Source: Betaproteobacteria bacterium (GTDB taxonomy: Bacteria; Pseudomonadota; Gammaproteobacteria; Burkholderiales; SG8-41). Taken from it: a stretch of DNA of 56,075 bases. This document shows, in pieces, positions 33,832 to 41,039 of this stretch. A program made the position numbers and the translations under genes. The stretch spans positions 1-56,075 of the forward strand of contig JAQGMI010000110.1 of assembly GCA_028292435.1 (NCBI GenBank), in the 5' to 3' direction. Under the pieces are notes generated by a model. The model was not told where the DNA came from. It did not search any database and saw only the letters and a list, made by a program, of their open reading frames with translations. Position 1 is the stretch's first letter. Each line of letters starts with the position of its first letter.

Positions 33832-35965
33832 CTTACGCCGCCAGGTCGTGACCGCGTTCGCGGCATTGGCGGCCGGCGCTTGCCTGAGTTTTCCGGTCGC
33901 CGCGCAAACGGCGCCGGCGCAAAAGTCTGCACCTGAATTGGCGAGCGCCGGCCGCCTGCTGCTGCATGTGGAAGTGCCGGAGGTGCTGATCTACGAGAAG
34001 CCGGATGCGGCATCGCTGGTTGTCGGCCGTCTCGAGCAAGGCACCGACGTCGAAGCCGAGGAAAAAATTGGCGATTGGTACCGGATCAAGCGCCTGTCCG
34101 GTGATGACGGCTGGATACTGAATGCACCAGTTGCAACCGGTTCCAGTCTGGTTGCGCGGCCGTTTCCACCCGGCGGGCGTATCGATTACGAAGCGGCGAC
34201 CCGCGACCCGCGCGTGCCCGAGTCTTTGCCGCCGGAAAAAATCGCGGAGCTCGAAGCCGCGCGCAAAAACGAAGAGCCGGCGATTGCGCGGCAGCGTCCG
34301 CAGGGCGCGCCGCTGGAACCGCGCCTGCCCGTCATCGATCCTTCGCGGGTGAAGCCGCCGTCGCCGCTCTTTCGCAGCGAAGAATTGCCGGTTCCCGACC
34401 GTTGGCGCATCGTCAAGGCGCTTGGACTGTTGCCCTACAAGCCGCTCGACCCCTACAACCCGAACGTGCTCAAGGGCGATCTGCCGGTATTGCAGAAGGA
34501 ACTCGGTGACGACTGGTTCTTTAACCTGAGCGCCATTTCAGACACGGTGCTCGAAGGCCGCCGCCTGCCAACACCGGTCGGCGTGCAATCCACGGTCAAT
34601 CCAGGCTCGAACGGAACGTTCGGCCGCGGGCGTCAGGCGAGCTTCATTGAAACGGGCATTTTCAGCCTGTCGCTGATCAAGGGCGACACGACGTTCAAGC
34701 CGCCCGAATACGAATTCCGCTTTGTGCCGGTGGTCAATTTCAATCGCGTCGTCACGCAGGAAGTTCGCGGCGTCAATGTCAATCCGGCATTCGGCACCAA
34801 TCGTAATGACAGTTTCGTCGGCGTCCAGGAGCTTTTCGTCGACAAGCATCTGCGCGACGTTTCGCCGCGCTACGACTTCGACAGCATACGCGTGGGCGTG
34901 CAGCCGTTCAGCGCAGACTTCCGCGGCTTCCTATTCCTCGACCAGCCGCTCGGCGTGCGCCTGTTCGGCATACGCGAGAACAACCAGTATCAATACAATC
35001 TGGCGTGGTTCAGGCGGCTCGAAAAAGACACCAACAGCGGCTTGAACGACATCACGCAGCGCCCGCGCGCCGACGACCAGTTCCTGTTCAACCTGTATCG
35101 ACAGGACACTTTCGTGCCGGGATTCACCGCCCAGGGTATCGTGCTCCACAATCGTAACCGGGAAGGCGACCGCTCGAGTTTTTACAACGAAAACGGTTTT
35201 CTCGAGCGTCCGGCAATTTTCGGCACCGGCCGTCCGCACAATTACGACGTCACGTACCTGGGACTCAACGGCGACGGCCACTTCGGCAAGTGGAACGTCA
35301 CCGCGTCGGCTTACTACGCGACCGGCCGCGACGATCGCGGCATGATCTCCGGCCAGCGCGAAACCATCAGCGCAACGTTTGCCGCGCTGGAGTTGTCGCG
35401 CGATTTCGATTGGGTGCGGCTGCGCGCGAGCGGCTTGTATGCGTCGGGCGACAAAGATCCGTTCGATGGCAAAGGCGGCGGCTTCGATTCGGTACTCGAA
35501 AATCCGCAGTTCGCCGGCGCGGACACGAGCTATTGGATTCGCCAGGCCGTGCCTTTGATCGGCGGCGGCGGCGTTGCGCTGACCATGCGCAACGGACTCT
35601 TGCCATCGCTGAGCTCGTCGCGTGAATTCGGCCAGTCGAACTTCACTAATCCGGGGTTGCATTTGTTCGGCGTCGGCGCCGACTTCGACGTGAAACCGGG
35701 GCTGCGCGTCATCAGCAACGTTAATTATCTCGAGTTCGACAACCTGTCGTCGCTCGCGGTGTTGCGCAATCAGAAACTGAACAGCACGCGCATCGGCGTC
35801 GACGCTTCGATCGGCGTGCAGTATCGCCCGTTCTTCACGCAGAACGTCGTCATCAATGCATCGGTCGCCGCCTTGTTCCCGAGCCAGGGATTGCGCGGCC
35901 TTTACGGCAATGCGGTCGATTCCACGCAATACTCGGCGCTGATCAACATGCTGCTGACCTTCTGA
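33821..35965 (+). CDS. Outer-membrane beta-barrel protein with N-terminal SH3b domain
   Basis: About 714 residues. The signal peptide (VVTAFAALAAGACLSFPVAAQ) is followed by a bacterial SH3 domain near residues 45-105 (VLIYEKPDAASLVVGRLEQG, DWYRIKRLSGDDGWIL) and a Pro-rich linker. A long beta-barrel runs from about 225 (DDWFFNLSAISDTVLEGRRL) to the terminal Phe. The barrel alternates aromatic/hydrophobic strands with charged loops, and there are no heme sites. In this context it is the candidate porin of a porin-cytochrome conduit, but it lacks the N-terminal CXXC of MtrB and I cannot assign it to that family. Three in-frame starts exist (33803 GTG, 33812, 33821); the last gives the most normal signal peptide. 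All overlap the preceding gene. Confidence 0.8.
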   Translation: MAYNLRRQVVTAFAALAAGACLSFPVAAQTAPAQKSAPELASAGRLLLHVEVPEVLIYEKPDAASLVVGRLEQGTDVEAEEKIGDWYRIKRLSGDDGWILNAPVATGSSLVARPFPPGGRIDYEAATRDPRVPESLPPEKIAELEAARKNEEPAIARQRPQGAPLEPRLPVIDPSRVKPPSPLFRSEELPVPDRWRIVKALGLLPYKPLDPYNPNVLKGDLPVLQKELGDDWFFNLSAISDTVLEGRRLPTPVGVQSTVNPGSNGTFGRGRQASFIETGIFSLSLIKGDTTFKPPEYEFRFVPVVNFNRVVTQEVRGVNVNPAFGTNRNDSFVGVQELFVDKHLRDVSPRYDFDSIRVGVQPFSADFRGFLFLDQPLGVRLFGIRENNQYQYNLAWFRRLEKDTNSGLNDITQRPRADDQFLFNLYRQDTFVPGFTAQGIVLHNRNREGDRSSFYNENGFLERPAIFGTGRPHNYDVTYLGLNGDGHFGKWNVTASAYYATGRDDRGMISGQRETISATFAALELSRDFDWVRLRASGLYASGDKDPFDGKGGGFDSVLENPQFAGADTSYWIRQAVPLIGGGGVALTMRNGLLPSLSSSREFGQSNFTNPGLHLFGVGADFDVKPGLRVISNVNYLEFDNLSSLAVLRNQKLNSTRIGVDASIGVQYRPFFTQNVVINASVAALFPSQGLRGLYGNAVDSTQYSALINMLLTF

Positions 35966-38900
35966 TGCGAATCCTGGTCGCCATCCTGTTGCTGCTCGCG
36001 GCGTCGATCGCGAGCCTGGCCAATGCGCCGGTTGCTGAAGAGGCGGCGAGCCCGCCTGCGCCGGAGAAGCAGACAGTCGGCGAAGCGGATCGGAAATCGA
36101 GCGGCTGCATCACTTGCCACACCGCGTCCGACCGTCACACGATGCATGCGAATCCAGCGGTGGTGCTGGGCTGTACCGATTGCCACGGCGGTGATTCTGC
36201 GATCGAGAGAGTGGCGGGTTCCGAATATGAGGGAGAGAATCAAAAAGAGTATCTGAACGCGATGAGCAGGGCGCACGTGCTGCCGCGTTTCCCGCTCGAG
36301 TGGAAAACGCCGGCCTCGGAAAATCCGGAGGGTTCTTACACGCTGCTCAACCGCGAGAGCGCGGGCTTCGTGCGCTTCGTCAATCCGTCCGACTACCGCG
36401 TCGCACGGGAAGCCTGCGGCGCGTGCCACCTGCCCGTGATCCAGGCTGCCGAACGCAGCATGATGGCGACCGGCGCCATGTTCTGGAACGGCGCTTCATA
36501 CAACAACGGCATTTTGCCTTTCAAGCGCGGCGTTCTCGGTGAAGCCTATACAAGCAAAGGCGAACCGGCGTCCATCATGAATCCGGTGCCGCCCGACGAG
36601 TGGATGACGCAAAAGGGAATACTTGCGCAGCTATATCCGCTGCCGGCATGGGAAACGGTACCGCCGGGCGATATCTTCCGCGTATTCGAGCGCGGCGGCC
36701 GGATTATCGGCAGTCAGTTCCCGGAAGTCGCGATCCCGAACAGTCTCGGCAAATTGCAATTACTCGAGGAGCCCGGTCGACCCGATCTCAAGGCATCGAA
36801 TCGCGGCCCCGGCACCGGCGCGCGCATCGCGGTGCCCCTCATCAACATCGCGAAGACGCGCCTGAACGATCCGTTGATGTGGTTTCTCGGCACCAACGAG
36901 CAACCCGGCGATTACCGCTCGTCCGGCTGCGCAAGCTGCCATGTCGTCTATGCGAACGACCGCGATGTCGCACGCTCGGGGCCGTATGCAAAATACGGCA
37001 ACGAAGGCAAGTCAATCAGTGCCGATCCGACCATTCCGAAAAATAAGTCCGGCCATCCGCTCAAGCACGAGTTCACGCGCTCGATTCCGTCGTCGCAATG
37101 CATGATCTGTCACATGCACCAGCCGAACGTGTTCGTAAACAGTTTTTACGGCTTTACGATGTGGGACTACGAATCGGATGCGCCGTCGATGTGGCCGGAA
37201 AAGCAGCGCTATCCGACGATGGAAGAGCGGCGGCGCATTTTGAATCGCAATCCGGAAGGCGCCGCGGTGCGCGGCAACTGGGGCGATCCCGATTTCCTAA
37301 AGGATGTGGCCAAGCTCAATCCCAAACTGAAAGACACCCAGTTCGCCGATTACCATGGCCACGGGTGGAACTTCCGTGCGGTTTTCAAGCGCGATCGCAA
37401 AGGTACGCTGCTCGACAAGGACGGCAGCCCGGTCGCCGACGACGATCCGGAAAAATTCAATCCTGCCAATCCGAAGAAGGCGGTGCACCTGACTTCGATC
37501 CATCTCGATCTCGGCATGCATTGCGCCGACTGCCACTTCTCGCAGGATTCGCATGGCAACGGCCACCTGTACGGGGAAGTCGCCGCGGCGATCGAAATCG
37601 AATGCGCCGATTGTCATGGCACGGTCGACCGCTATCCGACGCTCTTTACTTCGGGACCCGCGGCCCGACCCGGTGGTACCGACATGAGCCTGATGCGCAC
37701 AGCCGACGGCCGCAAGCGCTTCGAATGGCGTGACGGCAAGCTGATTCAGCGTTCGGCGGTATTCCCAAACAAAGAGTGGGAAATGTCGCTCGTGAAGGAC
37801 AGCATCAACCCACGGCACGCACGCTACAACCCGAAGGCGGCCCGCGCGAAACTGGTGCCGCAGGGCGATTACGACGATTACGCGCAGCGCTGGGGCTTGA
37901 ACGTGCCCGCGAACAAGCGCGCGCACGGCGACGACAAGATGACCTGCCAGACCTGTCATCTGTCGTGGACGACGAGCTGCGCGGGTTGTCATCTGCCGAT
38001 CGAGGCGAACGAAAAATCCGACCGCAATCACTATGAAGGCGGTTCGTCGCGCAATTTTGCGACGTATAACCCGCAGGTCGTGCGTGATGACATGTTCCAC
38101 CTCGGTCGTCATGGCCCGGTCAAAGGCAGCAAGATCACGCCGATCCGCTCGTCGTCGGCACTCGTGCTGTCGTCGACCAACGCGAACCGCGAAAAAATTT
38201 ATATCCAGCAACCGCCCACATCGGCCAGCGGCTATTCGAGCCAGGCGTTTGCGCCGCATTATCCGCACACCGAGCGCAAGACGGAGACCAAGATCTGCTC
38301 GGATTGCCATTTGTCGGCGGACAACGATAACAACGCGATCCTCACCCAGACGCTGATGCATGGCACCGGTTACATCAACTTCATGGGCTACAACGCGTGG
38401 GTCGGCGAGGAGAAGCACGTCGAAGGTGTTCAAGTGACCGAGTGGGAAGAGCCGCAGGCGGTTATCGGCAGCTATCTGCATCGCTATGCATATCCCGACT
38501 GGTACGCGGATCATCTGAAACGCGGCCGCAAACTGCCCGAAGCCCATGATCATTCGACCGCCGGCCGCGCCAACTGCCTGCAACGGCGCGGCGAATACCT
38601 GTATGTGGCGGAAGGCGCGGGCGGCATGCGGGTGTACGACGTCGCCTCGATCGCAAACAAAGGCTTTTCGCAGCGCATCGTGACGGCGCCGTTTTCGCCA
38701 TGGGGGCAGGACACGCACATTCGCAGCAAAAATGCGACGTGCGTGGTGCTGCCGACAACTCAGCCGGTGGCGCCCGCCAAAAATCAGGGCGACCTGATGC
38801 GGATAACCAATCAGGAGCAGGCCGCGCATCCGATTTATCACTACGCTTTGATTACGGATGCCGAGGAAGGCTTGATTCTGGTCAACGTTGACACGCTGCA

Positions 38901-39714
38901 GGATGGCGAAGCGCGCAATAACTTCCTGAAGCGCGCGTTGACGTGGAATGCGGACGGCATTCTCAACGGTGCGCGCCATATCACGATGGGCGGTTCTTAT
39001 GCGTATATCACCGCCAGCGCCGGTCTGGTGATCGTTAATCTGAAGGATCCGCTCAAACCCGTCGTTGCCGCGGTCATTCCGGTTAAGAACGCACGCGCGT
39101 CGGCATTGCAATTCCGCTACTTGCTGATCAGCGATGACACTGGCGTGCGCGTCATCAATGTAACGATTCCAGAACGCGCAAAAATCGTCGAGGGTGCTTT
39201 TATCCCGCTCGCCGACGCCAGCCGCATACACCTTGCGCGCATGTATGCCTATGTCGCCGCCGGCAGGGAAGGTGTTGCGATCATCGACATCGAAAATCCC
39301 GAGCGGCCGAAGCTGTACCTGAAATACACGGCCGATGGCACATTGAACGATGTGCGCGACGTGACCGTCGCCTCGACCAACGCCTCGACTTACGCGTATG
39401 TCGCCGACGGCCGCAACGGGCTCAAGGTTATCCAGCTAACCGCGCCCGACACGCAACCGAAGTTCTACGGCTTCAGTCCCGAGCCCAAACCACAGGTGAT
39501 TGCGTGGCATAAAACGCGCACCCCGGCGTTGTCGCTGTCGCGCGCGCTCGAGCGCGACCGCGCGGTGGATGAAACCGGCGGGCAGGTCGCAGTGTTCGGG
39601 CGGATCGGTTCGCGGCCGCTGAATCTCGAGGAACAGCGCAAGATGTACCTGAAACCCGACGGCACGCCGTGGACCGTCGTCGACAATCCGGATTCCGGGC
39701 GAAAGAAACCATGA
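35965..39714 (+). CDS. Large decaheme c-type cytochrome with C-terminal LVIVD beta-propeller
   Basis: 1249 residues with a signal peptide (LVAILLLLAASIASLANA). The N-terminal ~790 residues carry ten CXXCH sites: CITCH (48), CTDCH (70), CGACH, CASCH, CMICH, CADCH twice, CQTCH, CAGCH and CSDCH. From about 860 to 1190 there are LVIVD-type propeller repeats (LYVAEGAGGMRVYDVASIAN, AYITASAGLVIVNLKDPLKP, AYVAAGREGVAIIDIENPER, AYVADGRNGLKVIQLTAPD). LVIVD repeats are surface-protein propellers, so the protein may face the outside or dock the barrel. No known catalytic domain is visible. The ATG shares one base with the stop of the barrel gene, implying coordinated synthesis of the two. Confidence 0.88.
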   Translation: MRILVAILLLLAASIASLANAPVAEEAASPPAPEKQTVGEADRKSSGCITCHTASDRHTMHANPAVVLGCTDCHGGDSAIERVAGSEYEGENQKEYLNAMSRAHVLPRFPLEWKTPASENPEGSYTLLNRESAGFVRFVNPSDYRVAREACGACHLPVIQAAERSMMATGAMFWNGASYNNGILPFKRGVLGEAYTSKGEPASIMNPVPPDEWMTQKGILAQLYPLPAWETVPPGDIFRVFERGGRIIGSQFPEVAIPNSLGKLQLLEEPGRPDLKASNRGPGTGARIAVPLINIAKTRLNDPLMWFLGTNEQPGDYRSSGCASCHVVYANDRDVARSGPYAKYGNEGKSISADPTIPKNKSGHPLKHEFTRSIPSSQCMICHMHQPNVFVNSFYGFTMWDYESDAPSMWPEKQRYPTMEERRRILNRNPEGAAVRGNWGDPDFLKDVAKLNPKLKDTQFADYHGHGWNFRAVFKRDRKGTLLDKDGSPVADDDPEKFNPANPKKAVHLTSIHLDLGMHCADCHFSQDSHGNGHLYGEVAAAIEIECADCHGTVDRYPTLFTSGPAARPGGTDMSLMRTADGRKRFEWRDGKLIQRSAVFPNKEWEMSLVKDSINPRHARYNPKAARAKLVPQGDYDDYAQRWGLNVPANKRAHGDDKMTCQTCHLSWTTSCAGCHLPIEANEKSDRNHYEGGSSRNFATYNPQVVRDDMFHLGRHGPVKGSKITPIRSSSALVLSSTNANREKIYIQQPPTSASGYSSQAFAPHYPHTERKTETKICSDCHLSADNDNNAILTQTLMHGTGYINFMGYNAWVGEEKHVEGVQVTEWEEPQAVIGSYLHRYAYPDWYADHLKRGRKLPEAHDHSTAGRANCLQRRGEYLYVAEGAGGMRVYDVASIANKGFSQRIVTAPFSPWGQDTHIRSKNATCVVLPTTQPVAPAKNQGDLMRITNQEQAAHPIYHYALITDAEEGLILVNVDTLQDGEARNNFLKRALTWNADGILNGARHITMGGSYAYITASAGLVIVNLKDPLKPVVAAVIPVKNARASALQFRYLLISDDTGVRVINVTIPERAKIVEGAFIPLADASRIHLARMYAYVAAGREGVAIIDIENPERPKLYLKYTADGTLNDVRDVTVASTNASTYAYVADGRNGLKVIQLTAPDTQPKFYGFSPEPKPQVIAWHKTRTPALSLSRALERDRAVDETGGQVAVFGRIGSRPLNLEEQRKMYLKPDGTPWTVVDNPDSGRKKP

Positions 39715-41039
39715 CGGCACACCTGAGATCGCTGGCGGCTCTGGCATCGTGGGCGCTGCTTCACGCGACGGGTGCGATCGCAGCTACCCCGTTGCCGCAG
39801 TATTCGCACGACAAGACCCTGGGCGTCGGCACTTGCGCGAACAGCTTGTGCCACGGCGCTATCGAGACATGGAAGGATTCGAACGTGTTGCAGAATGAAT
39901 ACATCACGTGGTCGCGCTCGGACAAGCACGCGCGCGCTTATCGCGTGCTCTTCAACGACAAATCGAAAGAAATCGTCAAGAAGCTGGCGCTGCCCGAGCC
40001 TGCGTACAAGACTGAGCTATGCCTCGATTGTCATACCCACAATCCGAAGCCGGCACAGCGGGGCGAGCGTTATCAGATGTCAGACGGCATCGCGTGTGAA
40101 GCATGTCATGGCCCGGCCGAGCGCTGGGTAGTGAGTCACGTCGGGCCCGAGGCGACGCATGCACAGAACGTCGAGCGCGGCCTCTATCTGACAAACGATG
40201 ACGTCGCGCGCGCACGGTTGTGCCTGTCCTGCCATATGGGGACGCCCGAGAAATTGGTGACTCACAAGCTCATGGCGGCGGGGCACCCGCGCATGAGCTT
40301 CGAGCTCGACACATTTACGCATATCGGTCCCCATCACTTTCAAATAGACGCCGACTGGATCAGGCGCAAAGGATCGTGGGACGGAGTGCGCGCGTGGGCG
40401 GTCGGCCAGGCGGTCGCCGCGCAAAACCAACTCGCGCTGTTGTTGGGCCCGCGCGGGCGCGATGGTCTCTTTCCCGAACTCGTATTGTTCGACTGCCACT
40501 CCTGCCATCATCCGATGGGCGACAAGCGCAATACCGCGGCACGCCTGGGCGCCGGTCCCGGTTTCGTGCGACTGAACGATTCGAGCCTGCTCATGCTGCG
40601 TCAGATCGCGCGGCGCGTCGTGCCCGCGGAGGCTGATGCATTCGCCCGGCAGATCGCGCTGATGCACAAGGCGGTTGCCAGCGGCAGCGATGCGCTCGTA
40701 CATGCGAAAACCGTCGAGCAGCTGATCGCCGACATGCTGCCCAAAATCAGCACGCGGCGTTTTTCCGGCGACGATGTGAAAGCCATCTTGCACGGGCTCA
40801 TCGACGATGGTATCGCCGGCCAGTACACCGATTATGCGGGCGCCGAGCAGGCGGTGATGGCGGTCCAGAGCGTCGCCGAATTCATGGGCCGGCAAAAACT
40901 GCTGCGCACGCGGCCGGTGCAGCCTGCGATGAAACGGCTGCTGGCCTCGGTCGCGTATGATGAAAAGTTCCAGCCGCTCGTGTTCGAGCGTGCGTTGCGC
41001 GATTTGAAATCGAGTGTCCAGGCGGAGTCGAACCAATGA
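39711..41039 (+). CDS. Cytochrome c554-like multiheme protein with one CX4CH site
   Basis: 442 residues with a signal peptide (LRSLAALASWALLHATGAIA). Heme sites: an unusual CANSLCH (Cys42-Cys47-His48, CX4CH), then CLDCH, CEACHGP, CLSCHMG and CHSCHHP. This is the order of cytochrome c554-type tetraheme/pentaheme carriers. CX4CH sites are known from multiheme proteins and need a matching ligation capacity. The C-terminal third (300-442) has no hemes and is helical. It overlaps the decaheme gene by ATGA and the flavoprotein gene by ATGA. Inferred to be the periplasmic shuttle of the operon. Confidence 0.85.
   Translation: MTAHLRSLAALASWALLHATGAIAATPLPQYSHDKTLGVGTCANSLCHGAIETWKDSNVLQNEYITWSRSDKHARAYRVLFNDKSKEIVKKLALPEPAYKTELCLDCHTHNPKPAQRGERYQMSDGIACEACHGPAERWVVSHVGPEATHAQNVERGLYLTNDDVARARLCLSCHMGTPEKLVTHKLMAAGHPRMSFELDTFTHIGPHHFQIDADWIRRKGSWDGVRAWAVGQAVAAQNQLALLLGPRGRDGLFPELVLFDCHSCHHPMGDKRNTAARLGAGPGFVRLNDSSLLMLRQIARRVVPAEADAFARQIALMHKAVASGSDALVHAKTVEQLIADMLPKISTRRFSGDDVKAILHGLIDDGIAGQYTDYAGAEQAVMAVQSVAEFMGRQKLLRTRPVQPAMKRLLASVAYDEKFQPLVFERALRDLKSSVQAESNQ

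Noticed and set aside
33821..35965. Assignment of the barrel protein as MtrB
   Set aside because: No N-terminal CXXC and an SH3b domain instead; only a functional analogy can be proposed.
37297..39231. Minus-strand open frame of 644 codons opposite the decaheme cytochrome
   Set aside because: High-GC shadow frame rich in Arg; the plus strand has ten heme motifs and propeller repeats.
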